This document shows, piece after piece, positions 1 through 6,670 of a stretch of DNA of 8,887 nucleotides. Source of the stretch: Desulfuromonadaceae bacterium. GTDB taxonomy: Bacteria > Desulfobacterota > Desulfuromonadia > Desulfuromonadales > Geopsychrobacteraceae. A model generated the notes under the pieces. It saw only the letters and a program-made list of their open reading frames with translations. It was not told the DNA's origin and did no database searches. The translations under genes and the position numbers were made by a program. The stretch spans positions 1 through 8,887 of the forward strand of contig WTCI01000052.1 of NCBI GenBank assembly GCA_013138655.1, given 5' to 3'. Within the stretch, counting starts at the first letter, position 1, and every line of letters begins with the position of its first letter.

Positions 1-35
1 CAGACCACTGCGGGACAAAAGCAAAATCGTATCTC

Positions 36-232
36 GCACAAAGCCACAAAGCCCACTAAGAAGAACCAGGGCAAAAGCGAATTTATAGATTGAAGATCAA
101 AACCTGAATAATGGGTTTCCTTTGTGATCTTAGTGCCTTAAGTGAGCGTAGCGAACGAGTGTGAGGATGATTGTGCACTTTTCGGAGTTCCGGTTTTACA
201 TCCCGCCCCTGTCCCTGTGGCTCTGTGGCCGA
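36..232. repeat. Cluster of short CACAAAG / CTTAGTG-like repeat units in a gene-free region
   Basis: No credible gene was found in positions 1-349. Within this stretch, variants of one short unit recur: CACAAAG, CCACAAAG and CCCACTAAG at 36-60, then the opposite-strand forms CTTTGTG, CTTAGTG and CTTAAGTG at 120-144, then CCTGTGG and CTCTGTGG at about 213-229. The units change strand between the first and second groups but do not nest into one clean hairpin. Similar CTTTGTG/CTTAGTG strings occur between genes in many environmental bacterial genomes, which I state from memory. I infer a piece of a dispersed intergenic repeat; copy number elsewhere cannot be seen here. Confidence 0.4.
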
Positions 233-291
233 TATTTGTTTTCGTAATAGCTTCACTGGAGCGAAGTCGATATCCAGAATGAAAAAAATAA

Positions 292-317
292 GGCCCCGCC
301 GGAAAACCGGCGGGGCC
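292..317 (-). terminator. Rho-independent terminator of the CoA-transferase gene
   Basis: A perfect 11-bp stem, GGCCCCGCCGG paired with CCGGCGGGGCC, encloses an AAAA loop. Read on the minus strand it is followed at once by TTATTTTTTTC, the expected U-rich tail. It lies 32 bases past the stop codon of the minus-strand CoA-transferase. Plus-strand readthrough would meet only ATTTTATT, so it is best assigned to the minus strand. Confidence 0.9.
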
Positions 318-349
318 ATTTTATTGCAACATAAGTTGTGAAACCTGGA

Positions 350-1906
350 TTACTTCTCCCAGAAACGCATGGTGCCGTTTTTGGCGAGGTTGAGGTGCAG
401 GTTGTAACACTCGTCCAGCAATTGTGGCTCATGATGCCCGCCGGTTGCTTTGAGCCCACGATCAAGATAATCGGTGAGGTAGTCTCTGTAGGTCGGATGA
501 GCACACTTGGCGATGATTTCACGGGCACGATCAATTGGAGACATGCCACGCAGGTCAGCCAGACCCTGCTCGGTGACCAGAACATCGATGTCATGCTCAG
601 TATTGTCAACGTGCGGAACCTTCGGAACAACACCGGAGATGCCGAACTCATCAGTTTTGCTGGCACGATAAGATGGGCAGTGCATCATGGAGATGTAAGC
701 ATTCCGCTCGAAATCACCGGAACCACCGATACCGTTCAGCATGCGGGTACCACCAGCGTGGGTGGAGTTAGCATGGGCAAAGATATCAAATTCAAGTGGA
801 GTATTCATGCCGATAGCGCCAAGGCGACGGATAACTTCCGGGTTGTTGGAAATCTGCTGTGGACGCATCAGTACCATGTTCTTGTACTTGGCAAAGTCTT
901 TCCACCACAGTTCAAAACCTTCGTTGGACAGTGACAAAGAGGTACAGTTGATGTACTTACATTTGCCGGAGTCCATGAAGTCCAGGAAGGTATCCTGCAG
1001 AACTTCAGTAAAGACGATGAGGTCTTCAAAGGGGGAGGTTGTCAGGCCACCAACAACCGCGTTAGCGATGGAACCGACACCGGACTGCAACGGCAGCAGG
1101 TTTTTCGGCAGACGGCCTGCTTTAACTTCGACCTGGAAAAAGTCGACGATATTGTCAGCAATGGCCTGGGCTTGCGGGTCAGTGCCACGCAGGGCGCGAC
1201 CGTTGTCGCACAGCTTGGACTCAACGATGGCGACGATCTTGCTGGTGTCGGTCGGAACCCATGGAGTACCGATACGTTGCTTGGCGTCGGTGATAGGGAT
1301 AATTTGACGATACGGAGGTACGTCGGTCATGAAGATGTCATGCATCCCTTCGAAGGAAGGCAGGCCGGTATTGATCTCAACAATAATTTTGTCGGCAATA
1401 TCGATGACTTCGTTTGCGGCACCGACAGCACCGGAGAGAATGATGTCCCCATTTTCAGTGATGGCCGAAGCTTCGATAACGGCAACGTCAAGTCCGCCGC
1501 CACTGTCCTTGGTGTAGAAACCAAACTTCAGATCCTGGGCAAACATGGACAGGTGCTTGTCACCCATGCGGATTTTGCCACTGTTAATGGACTTGCCGAG
1601 TTGTTTGCCGGTCTGATACGGCCAGCGGCGATCGATCATGTCGAGAGCCGCCATGCGGTCTTCTACTTCAGCACCGATGGAAGCACCGATGAACAGGTTG
1701 AGCTTCAATTTGCCTTGCAGGTTGTTTTTTTCAACATGATCACACAGAGCGATAGGTACAACTTTCGGGTAGCCGACCGGGGTAAAACCGGACATGCCGA
1801 CGTTCATGCCATCTTTGAAGTACTCGACGCACTGTTCAGGGGTTTTGACCAGCTTGAGCAGTTCTTTACAACGAACGCGATCTTGAAGTGTTCCGTAATC
1901 GGACAT
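350..1906 (-). CDS. Succinyl-CoA:acetate CoA-transferase / acetyl-CoA hydrolase family protein
   Basis: The 518-residue product is a full-length class I CoA-transferase of the AarC/Cat1-like acetyl-CoA hydrolase/transferase family. It is expected to move CoA from succinyl-CoA to acetate in the cytoplasm, so one step activates acetate and also performs the succinyl-CoA to succinate step of the TCA cycle. Visible family signatures are SGFTPVGYPK (39-48), QSGVGSIANAV (274-284), FTEVLQD (299-305) with the probable catalytic glutamate E301 that forms the glutamyl-CoA intermediate, the glycine-rich GIGGSGDFERN (392-402), and VTEQGLADLRG near 444-454. The ATG is preceded by a perfect AGGAGG (1915-1920) at 8-base spacing, which fixes the start. 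The gene is monocistronic, between its own promoter and a strong terminator. Strict acetyl-CoA hydrolase activity cannot be excluded from sequence; the transferase reading rests on length and on the inferred lineage. Confidence 0.9.
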   Translation of the reverse strand: MSDYGTLQDRVRCKELLKLVKTPEQCVEYFKDGMNVGMSGFTPVGYPKVVPIALCDHVEKNNLQGKLKLNLFIGASIGAEVEDRMAALDMIDRRWPYQTGKQLGKSINSGKIRMGDKHLSMFAQDLKFGFYTKDSGGGLDVAVIEASAITENGDIILSGAVGAANEVIDIADKIIVEINTGLPSFEGMHDIFMTDVPPYRQIIPITDAKQRIGTPWVPTDTSKIVAIVESKLCDNGRALRGTDPQAQAIADNIVDFFQVEVKAGRLPKNLLPLQSGVGSIANAVVGGLTTSPFEDLIVFTEVLQDTFLDFMDSGKCKYINCTSLSLSNEGFELWWKDFAKYKNMVLMRPQQISNNPEVIRRLGAIGMNTPLEFDIFAHANSTHAGGTRMLNGIGGSGDFERNAYISMMHCPSYRASKTDEFGISGVVPKVPHVDNTEHDIDVLVTEQGLADLRGMSPIDRAREIIAKCAHPTYRDYLTDYLDRGLKATGGHHEPQLLDECYNLHLNLAKNGTMRFWEK

Positions 1907-1931
1907 TTCTCTTTCCTCCTGTGAATGATCC

Positions 1932-2039
1932 AGCGGTACTTTTGCACCGCTTTGAAAGTGCTGTTAAAACAGCGCCCAATAAATGGCTTTTTGAAATCCC
2001 GAAAAGCCTGATTTTGCTTGTATAATTGCAAAAACAGGC
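1932..2039 (-). promoter_or_regulatory. Hairpin-rich 5' leader of the CoA-transferase, possible attenuator
   Basis: Transcription from the promoter at 2120-2147 would give a leader of about 205 nucleotides. In transcript order it contains hairpin A (2039 to 2006), in which GCCTG-T-TTTTGC pairs with GCAAAA-T-CAGGC around a 10-base loop and is followed by TTTT. Hairpin B (2008 to 1985) pairs GGCTTTT with AAAAGCC. After these come GCTGTT-AA-AACAGC (1962-1975) and AGCGGT/ACCGCT (1932-1951), close to the ribosome binding site. Hairpins A and B share bases 2006-2008, so they compete in part. A regulatory role is inference; no known riboswitch class was recognised. Confidence 0.4.
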
Positions 2040-2119
2040 AGTACTTTTTCAAGGTTGAAATGGCCATGAAAAAGCCACCGGAATAGCCATGGAATTTGCA
2101 TTAGAAGAACAGCGTTTCT

Positions 2120-2147
2120 TATATAATGCTGTATACAATCAAGTCAA
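2120..2147 (-). promoter_or_regulatory. Sigma70-type promoter for the CoA-transferase
   Basis: On the minus strand TTGACT (2142-2147) is followed after 16 bases by TATATA (2120-2125); a 17-base spacing with ATATAA is also possible. Both boxes are close to consensus. The predicted start near 2112 leaves about 205 bases before the ATG. The same AT-rich block also contains TATAAT on the plus strand (2122-2127), but it has no good -35 box and no gene downstream. Confidence 0.6.
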
Positions 2148-2245
2148 GCGAAAAGATAATAATAAAGATGTGATTTATCCTTTCTGTTTCTGGTGATTTG
2201 TATGTTTCCAGCAACTTGTTGAAGGCAGCTCAGTTCTCAATGAAA

Positions 2246-2276
2246 AAGGCTGGGATTAGCAAAGAACTCCGGCCTT
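2246..2276 (-). terminator. Possible weak terminator after bamD
   Basis: About 30 bases past the bamD stop, the minus strand reads AAGGC, then 21 bases, then GCCTTTTT. The five-base stem with a large loop and five T residues is a poor terminator by usual standards, but nothing better lies between bamD and the CoA-transferase promoter. The last codons of bamD also form a short hairpin (GATTCTT/AAGAATC, 2309-2326), which lacks a T tail. Confidence 0.3.
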
Positions 2277-2304
2277 GAAATTCGCTTGGGGTGGTTTGCA
2301 AAGA

Positions 2305-3045
2305 TCAGGATTCTTCCGCAAGAATCTTCTTGGCTTCAACCAGATAATCACTGCCGGGAAACTCTTCGAACAACCGGTTGAATTTTGCCTCGGCCTGGTT
2401 TTTGTCTCCGGCTTTCAGGTAGGCCTGGCCAAGATAAAAATAGAGTTCGTCGAGGTAATAGTAGTTGGGGGCGTTGGCCAAAGCTTTTTCCAGGCGGTTA
2501 ATAGCCGCTTGGAAATTTTCTGCTTTCAGATAAAAGCGTCCGATAGAAACTTCATGCTCGGTGAGACGGTTATGGCAGCGTTGAACAAGATAGCTTGCTT
2601 CTTGTGACTGAGGGTCGTCGGGAAAGCGTTTGATCAGTTCATTGAATGTTTTAAGGGCGTTTTCGGTGCTGCTCTGGTCACGGTCGGCAGAGAGGATCTG
2701 CTGGTAATGGCTGAGTCCCAAACGGTAGAGGATTGTCGCCAGGCGAAAATCGTTCGGGTGGCGCTTGAGGAAGTCCTCATAAGCGACAGCAGCTTCCGCG
2801 TAACGCTCAGAGATATAGTAAGTCTCGGCAATTTTCAATTCGGCGAGCATGTTCAGCGCCGGTGAATAATAACTGTCACGAACCTTTTCCCAAGAGGCGA
2901 TAGCATCCTCATAGAGGTTTTTTTCGTAATACTTCTCCCCTTCCTGAAAATATCGCTCTGCCGAACTTTTCGGTTCGACTTTTTGCCCACCGCAGGCCGC
3001 CAGCAGGAAGCAAAGAGCAGTGATCAGCAAATATCTATGTGTCAT
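2305..3045 (-). CDS. bamD: Outer membrane assembly lipoprotein BamD
   Basis: The 246-residue product is the TPR lipoprotein of the BAM complex, which inserts beta-barrel proteins into the outer membrane; E. coli BamD is about the same length. It opens with a lipoprotein signal peptide ending in the lipobox LLAAC, with the acylated cysteine at residue 18. Tetratricopeptide-like helices follow: AERYFQEGEKYYEKNLYEDA, AETYYISERYAEAAVAYEDF and a third region ending AINRLEKALANAP. The central SADRDQSS segment followed by NALKTFNELIKRFPDD, and the RLTEHEVSIGRFYLK stretch, correspond to recognisable BamD positions. The ATG is preceded by AAGGA (3057-3061) at 11-base spacing. The gene is transcribed alone and divergently from crcB. 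A general TPR lipoprotein is the alternative, but the central and C-terminal match favours BamD. Confidence 0.88.
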   Translation of the reverse strand: MTHRYLLITALCFLLAACGGQKVEPKSSAERYFQEGEKYYEKNLYEDAIASWEKVRDSYYSPALNMLAELKIAETYYISERYAEAAVAYEDFLKRHPNDFRLATILYRLGLSHYQQILSADRDQSSTENALKTFNELIKRFPDDPQSQEASYLVQRCHNRLTEHEVSIGRFYLKAENFQAAINRLEKALANAPNYYYLDELYFYLGQAYLKAGDKNQAEAKFNRLFEEFPGSDYLVEAKKILAEES

Positions 3046-3081
3046 TAGTTGTATAATCCTTTAGTCTCGAAAGTTGCCAAG

Positions 3082-3110
3082 AAGCTACGGAATCTGCCTG
3101 CTTTTGTCAA
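3082..3110 (-). promoter_or_regulatory. Sigma70-type promoter for bamD
   Basis: On the minus strand a consensus TTGACA (3105-3110) is followed after exactly 17 bases by TAGCTT (3082-3087). The predicted transcript starts near 3075, about 30 bases before the bamD ATG. Confidence 0.65.
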
Positions 3111-3189
3111 TCGTCTTGGTGCTTAAAGGAAGATTTTTCGATGTCGAGTGTTGCTCAAGGGATGCCTGACAACTTAAAGGTCTTGCGAA

Positions 3190-3218
3190 TTGACAGTTCG
3201 GCTCGGCTCCACGATAAT
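3190..3218 (+). promoter_or_regulatory. Sigma70-type promoter for the crcB operon
   Basis: A consensus TTGACA (3190-3195) is followed after 17 bases by GATAAT (3213-3218), a strong match. The predicted start near 3225 leaves a leader of only about 45 bases before crcB. That is too short for a complete fluoride riboswitch, and none of its conserved sequence is visible. Confidence 0.7.
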
Positions 3219-3269
3219 GACGCGGGACTCATCTTTTTGTTTTAAAATTCATATTGTTGGATTCTTGCA

Positions 3270-3641
3270 ATGCAATTGCTTTATATCGGTATCTTTGGCG
3301 GACTGGGTTGTGTGGCCCGATTTCTCGCTTCCGATTGGACTTACCAGCTGGTTGGGCGCGGTTTGCCGTATGGAACCCTGCTGGTGAATGTCGTCGGGTC
3401 ATTTCTCCTCGGTCTGTTGATGACCTTCGGGATGCGCAGCACACTGCTTTCGCCTGAGCTTCGGCTCGGGTTGACGGTCGGCTTTATGGGGGGATTTACA
3501 ACTTTTTCAACATTTTCCTATGAAACACTACGCTTGTTAGAGGAGGGGAGTTTCGGGCATGCTGGGGCCAATATCCTGTTGAATGTCCTTCTTTGTCTCT
3601 GCTCTGCCATGCTGGGTGTGCTGGTCGCACGCCAGTTTTAA
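3270..3641 (+). CDS. crcB: Fluoride ion channel CrcB (Fluc)
   Basis: The 123-residue product is a Fluc/CrcB fluoride channel, a four-helix inner-membrane protein that works as an antiparallel dimer and lets toxic fluoride leave the cell. Family marks are the N-terminal GGLGCVARF (10-18), the polar helix GTLLVNVVGSFLLG (35-48) with the conserved Asn40, and GGFTTFSTFSYE (74-85), whose Phe79 and Phe82 correspond to the aromatic fluoride-pathway residues. The length is typical. The ribosome binding site before the ATG is weak (TTGGA), but no other start gives the normal N-terminus. It is the first gene of a four-gene operon, 17 bases ahead of a DUF190 gene, a common pairing. No fluoride riboswitch precedes it. 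Confidence 0.95.
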   Translation: MQLLYIGIFGGLGCVARFLASDWTYQLVGRGLPYGTLLVNVVGSFLLGLLMTFGMRSTLLSPELRLGLTVGFMGGFTTFSTFSYETLRLLEEGSFGHAGANILLNVLLCLCSAMLGVLVARQF

Positions 3642-3658
3642 CAGGAGGACGGGGTTTT

Positions 3659-3994
3659 ATGCGACGCTTAGAGGGTGAACAGGTTTTGATGCGAATTTTT
3701 GTCGGCGAAACGGATCGCTGGCAGGGACAACCTTTGTACATGGCACTGCTTGAACTCTTCCACGAGGAAGGTTTTGCCGGGGCGACCGTTTTACGAGGCG
3801 TTGCCGGATTCGGTGCAACCTCGGTATTACATACGGATCGCCTGTTGTGCCTGTCGCAGAATTTGCCCCTGGTTATTGAAGTTGTTGACACCGAGGATAA
3901 GGTTGAAGAAATTCTTCCCCGCCTGGACAAAATGCTGCAGGGAGGGATGATTACTCTCGAAAAAGCGCGGGTTATCCGTTACACGAAAGAATAG
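3659..3994 (+). CDS. DUF190 family (PII-like) protein
   Basis: The 111-residue product belongs to DUF190, small cytoplasmic proteins with a predicted ferredoxin-like, PII-like fold, often encoded beside crcB. Recognisable parts are RIFVGETDRWQGQPLY near the N-terminus, the LFHEEGFAGATVLRGVAGFG stretch, and PLVIEVVDTEDKVEEILPRL, followed by a basic C-terminal strand ending VIRYTKE. The ATG at 3659 is chosen because AGGAGG (3643-3648) lies 10 bases upstream and the protein then starts as relatives do. A longer in-frame extension back to 3593 would overlap crcB and has no family similarity. The function is not established; a role in sensing or regulating fluoride export is only inferred from the pairing. 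Confidence 0.88.
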   Translation: MRRLEGEQVLMRIFVGETDRWQGQPLYMALLELFHEEGFAGATVLRGVAGFGATSVLHTDRLLCLSQNLPLVIEVVDTEDKVEEILPRLDKMLQGGMITLEKARVIRYTKE

Positions 3995-4005
3995 GGGCAT
4001 CAGAG

Positions 4006-4449
4006 ATGTTAAAACGATTGTTGCAGGTTTTCGTTTCGCCGGTTGAGCAGCAAGCTCCCGACCGGGCTGAACGTATTCCCTTGGCTGCGGCGGTTTTGTT
4101 GCTGGAGGTTGCCCACGCGGATGGCGATTTTCACGCGGCGGAGCAGGTTGCGATCGGTCATGTCCTCAAAAATCATTTTTCGGTCGCAGATGATTTCCTG
4201 TCTGAACTGCTGGAATTGGCGGAAGAGGTCCGCAGCAACAGTGTCGACCTGCACCAGTTTACCCGGGAGATCAACAAGGCTTTTAATCAACAGGAAAAGG
4301 AGCAGATCATCGAGGCCATCTGGGAACTGGTGTATGCGGATAGCCATCTGGACCATTACGAAGATGCTTTGATGAAGCAACTCGGCACCCTGATCGGCCT
4401 GTCCCATCGGCAATTGATCGAAGCCAAGCTGCGGGTTACCAGACCTTGA
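4006..4449 (+). CDS. TerB-like (tellurite resistance TerB domain) protein
   Basis: The 147-residue product is a small, soluble, all-helical protein resembling the TerB domain family. Two acidic metal-binding-like motifs typical of the family are visible: VAHADGDFHAAE (35-46) and VYADSHLDHYED (109-120), each at a helix junction, followed by a closing GLSHRQLIEAKLR segment. The ATG is 11 bases after the DUF190 stop, with a modest GGGG as ribosome binding site. No other ter gene (terC, terD, terZ) is in the window, so tellurite resistance should not be assumed; isolated TerB-domain proteins occur widely and their role is unclear. The stop codon overlaps the TTG start of the next gene, which points to translational coupling. 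Confidence 0.75.
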   Translation: MLKRLLQVFVSPVEQQAPDRAERIPLAAAVLLLEVAHADGDFHAAEQVAIGHVLKNHFSVADDFLSELLELAEEVRSNSVDLHQFTREINKAFNQQEKEQIIEAIWELVYADSHLDHYEDALMKQLGTLIGLSHRQLIEAKLRVTRP

Positions 4450-5054
4450 GCCGCGCACTGACTCGTGTTGTCAGCTGGGGGCATGAGCTGCTTGCTGAAA
4501 AGATTAAAAAAGGTCAATTAGCTGTCGACCTGACCGCTGGAAATGGTTGTGATACGCTGATGCTCCATCGGCTGGTCGGTGAAACTGGTCAGGTTGTCGC
4601 TTTTGATATCCAGTCCGCAGCTCTGGAGAATACCCGCCGGCGCTTGGTGGAAAATGGTGCTGTTGTCCGGATGCGGCAGGCGGGGGCAGGTAAACTCCCT
4701 GCTGCGGCCGGTGTTGATTTGATTCAGGCCGGGCATGAATCCCTGGCGGATTATCTGTCGCTGGCTCCGCAAGGAATTGTCGCCAATCTGGGCTATTTTC
4801 CGGGAGGGAATCCGCAGATTATCACCCGCCCCGATTCTACCCTCAAAGCTCTGCGGCAAGCTTGTCTTTTACTGGCACCCGGGGGGCGACTGGCGGTTGT
4901 TGTTTACATCGGGCACCCTGGTGGTGCTGAAGAAGGCCGGTTGGTTGATGAGTTTTTTGCTGGTCTTCCGGCCGCGGACTTCCAGGTTTTACAATTGAAA
5001 GTCAATAATCGACCCGAAGCGCCCTTCTTGTTTGTTGCGGAAAAACGAGTTTGA
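4446..5054 (+). CDS. PF06962-type SAM-dependent methyltransferase (MnmM/YtqB-like)
   Basis: The 202-residue product is a class I SAM-dependent methyltransferase of the putative rRNA methylase family PF06962, which includes B. subtilis YtqB/MnmM. MnmM methylates nm5s2U to mnm5s2U at the wobble position of tRNAs. SAM-binding motif I is DLTAGNGCDT (28-37), the acidic end of the second strand is AFDIQ (52-56), and two family motifs follow: ANLGYFPGGN (113-122) and VYIGHPGG (153-160). The length matches YtqB. The start is TTG, overlapping the TGA of the previous gene in the tetranucleotide TTGA; no ATG gives a full N-terminus. The fold and family are clear, the exact substrate is inferred. The TGA stop is embedded in the -35 box of the downstream mla promoter. 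Confidence 0.85.
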   Translation: MSRALTRVVSWGHELLAEKIKKGQLAVDLTAGNGCDTLMLHRLVGETGQVVAFDIQSAALENTRRRLVENGAVVRMRQAGAGKLPAAAGVDLIQAGHESLADYLSLAPQGIVANLGYFPGGNPQIITRPDSTLKALRQACLLLAPGGRLAVVVYIGHPGGAEEGRLVDEFFAGLPAADFQVLQLKVNNRPEAPFLFVAEKRV

Positions 5055-5079
5055 CAATTTTGCTTAACCATCTCATGAT
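5051..5079 (+). promoter_or_regulatory. Probable promoter for mlaA-mlaC
   Basis: TTGACA (5051-5056) overlaps the stop codon of the methyltransferase gene and is followed after 17 bases by CATGAT (5074-5079). The -35 box is consensus, the -10 box 4 of 6. The leader would be about 75 bases and includes a bulged hairpin, GTGCATC/GATGGCAC (5089-5108). No terminator separates it from the upstream operon, so readthrough is also likely. Confidence 0.5.
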
Positions 5080-5159
5080 TTTTTGCGAGTGCATCTTTTA
5101 GATGGCACGATGAAGTTATTATATGGGAAGTATGCCATAAAAGAGGGAACTGATTAATC

Positions 5160-6041
5160 ATGTTGCGTTTTTTCACCTCACTTATTCTTTTGCTCGCATT
5201 TACCTTTGTTGCCGGTCCCTTGCAAGCCGTAGAGCTTGCCGCGACCGATGTGCCGACAGTTATTATCCCTGCCGGTCAGCAGAATGATCAGTTTGATGAA
5301 GATTTTGCCGATGATTTTGACGAGGATTTTGCTGACGAAGGAAGCTTTGATGAAATTCTGATTGCTGACCCGCTGGAAGGTTTTAACCGGGGAATATTCT
5401 GGGTCAACGACAAGCTTTACTTTTACCTGGTCAAACCGGTTGCCAAGGGGTACAGATTTATCGTGCCCCGTCCTGCTCGGGTTTCCGTCGGTAATTTCTT
5501 TTCCAACTTGCTAACACCGATTCGCGCAGCAAACGCCTTGTTACAGTTGAAATTTACCGATTTCGGCACCGAGATATATCGTTTCATCGTTAACAGCACG
5601 ATTGGTATCGCGGGGCTTTTCGATCCAGCGACTTCGCTTGCCGGTGTTGAAAAAGTCGAAGAGGATTTTGGCCAGACACTCGGCTACTATGGTGCGGGGC
5701 ACGGTTTTTATCTGGTTCTGCCTGTTCTCGGTCCTTCAAGTCTCCGTGACACCACAGGCGGGTTGGTTGATACCGTTTTAGATCCGCTCTGGTATGCTGA
5801 CCTGGCGACCATGGAGTATCTTGGTGTTAACATGTTCAAGGTGACGAACAGCTTGTCGCTTGATAAGGATACTTATGAAAGTATCGTGCGGGATTCTCTT
5901 GATCCATACCTGTTTGTCCGGGCAGCGTATGCACAACGTCGGGCAGCCCAGGTTGGTAAAGTCGACTATAGTATATTGACGATTGACGGTAGTTTTTTTA
6001 ACGAAAATAACTTGAATCCATTCAAATGGTTGGGGATGTAA
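5160..6041 (+). CDS. mlaA: MlaA (VacJ) family outer membrane lipid asymmetry protein
   Basis: The 293-residue product is an MlaA/VacJ family protein, the outer-membrane component that removes misplaced phospholipids from the outer leaflet and passes them to MlaC. The MlaA domain begins at DPLEGFNRGIFWVND (70-84) and continues through VPRPARVSVGNFFSNLLTP, the FIVNSTIGIAGLFDPA segment and TLGYYGAGHGFYLVLPVLGPSS, all strong family matches. Two things are unusual. The signal peptide, cut near LQA23, has no lipobox cysteine, whereas E. coli MlaA is a lipoprotein. A very acidic linker follows, with FDEDFAD occurring twice in tandem (45-51 and 53-59). The length exceeds E. coli MlaA (about 250 residues), mostly because of this linker. 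GAGGG (5143-5147) serves as ribosome binding site. The gene ends 2 bases before mlaC. Confidence 0.92.
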   Translation: MLRFFTSLILLLAFTFVAGPLQAVELAATDVPTVIIPAGQQNDQFDEDFADDFDEDFADEGSFDEILIADPLEGFNRGIFWVNDKLYFYLVKPVAKGYRFIVPRPARVSVGNFFSNLLTPIRAANALLQLKFTDFGTEIYRFIVNSTIGIAGLFDPATSLAGVEKVEEDFGQTLGYYGAGHGFYLVLPVLGPSSLRDTTGGLVDTVLDPLWYADLATMEYLGVNMFKVTNSLSLDKDTYESIVRDSLDPYLFVRAAYAQRRAAQVGKVDYSILTIDGSFFNENNLNPFKWLGM

Positions 6042-6043
6042 CG

Positions 6044-6640
6044 ATGAAACGGTTCGTTCTTACGTGGGTGTTTGTTCTTGGTTTTGTGGTTTCAGCTTGG
6101 GCCATGCCGCAACCGCAGGAACAGATTGAAGGTATGATCAATTCCGTTTTGTCTGTGTTACAGCAGGATGAATTGACTGCCGAGGAAAAAAAGTCTCAGG
6201 TCAGTGGTCGGGTGCAGGGATTTCTCAACATAGCTTCAATGTCGGAACGAACTCTCGGCCTCTACTGGCAGGGGGCGACAGAAGAACAGCGGCAGCATTT
6301 TTCCGACTTGTTTGTCAAGCTGCTGGAAGGGACCTACCTGAACCGAATCGATGATTATTCGGGTGGAACAGTTCAGTATCTCAAACAGCGTGTCAAGGGA
6401 AACAAAGCGATTATCGATACGAAGTTTGTCTCAGAAGATCTGGAAATCCCGGTGCAGTACAAGATGATTTATGAAAATGATAGCTGGCAGGTTTTTGATA
6501 TGGTGATCGAAGGGGTCAGTATGATCCGGAATTATCGTTCCAGCTATGGTGAAATTATTCGTAAAGACGGTCTTGATGGCCTCCTTGCCCTGATGGAGCA
6601 GAAGGTGTTCGCCATGCAAGGCGAATCCCCGACTCAATAA
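6044..6640 (+). CDS. mlaC: MlaC (Ttg2D) family periplasmic phospholipid-binding protein
   Basis: The 198-residue product is an MlaC/Ttg2D family protein, the periplasmic shuttle carrying phospholipid between MlaA at the outer membrane and the MlaFEDB complex at the inner membrane. It has a signal peptide with probable cleavage after SAWA (residue 20), then the family features QVSGRVQGFLNIASMSERTL and LYWQGATEEQRQHFSDLFVK, LLEGTYLNRIDDYSG, and a C-terminal VFDMVIEGVSMIRNYRSSY, the classic close of the lipid-binding fold. The ATG at 6044 is preferred over one at 6026 inside mlaA because it gives a clean signal peptide; GGGG (6032-6035) lies upstream. The start follows the mlaA stop by 2 bases, so the pair is probably translationally coupled. 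No mlaF, mlaE or mlaD is present here. Confidence 0.92.
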   Translation: MKRFVLTWVFVLGFVVSAWAMPQPQEQIEGMINSVLSVLQQDELTAEEKKSQVSGRVQGFLNIASMSERTLGLYWQGATEEQRQHFSDLFVKLLEGTYLNRIDDYSGGTVQYLKQRVKGNKAIIDTKFVSEDLEIPVQYKMIYENDSWQVFDMVIEGVSMIRNYRSSYGEIIRKDGLDGLLALMEQKVFAMQGESPTQ

Positions 6641-6670
6641 TGTTTATCAGAGATAGTAGAGGTCAAATGA

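Noticed and set aside
83..319. 78-residue minus-strand frame beginning in the terminator region
   Set aside because: It starts inside the CoA-transferase terminator, runs through the repeat cluster, lacks a ribosome binding site and matches no domain I recognise.
1172..1924. 250-residue open frame on the plus strand opposite the CoA-transferase
   Set aside because: It lies antisense to a gene with clear family motifs, has no ribosome binding site or recognisable domain, and is explained by codon bias of the real gene. The same applies to the 198-residue frame at 338-934.
3196..3269. Fluoride (crcB) riboswitch before crcB
   Set aside because: The predicted leader is about 45 bases, and none of the conserved GGxGATGGxxTTCxxCC-like start or the downstream pseudoknot partner is visible there or further upstream.
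4006..4449. Tellurite resistance operon
   Set aside because: Only a TerB-like domain is present; no terC/D/Z/A partner gene is nearby, and isolated TerB-like proteins are not evidence of tellurite resistance.
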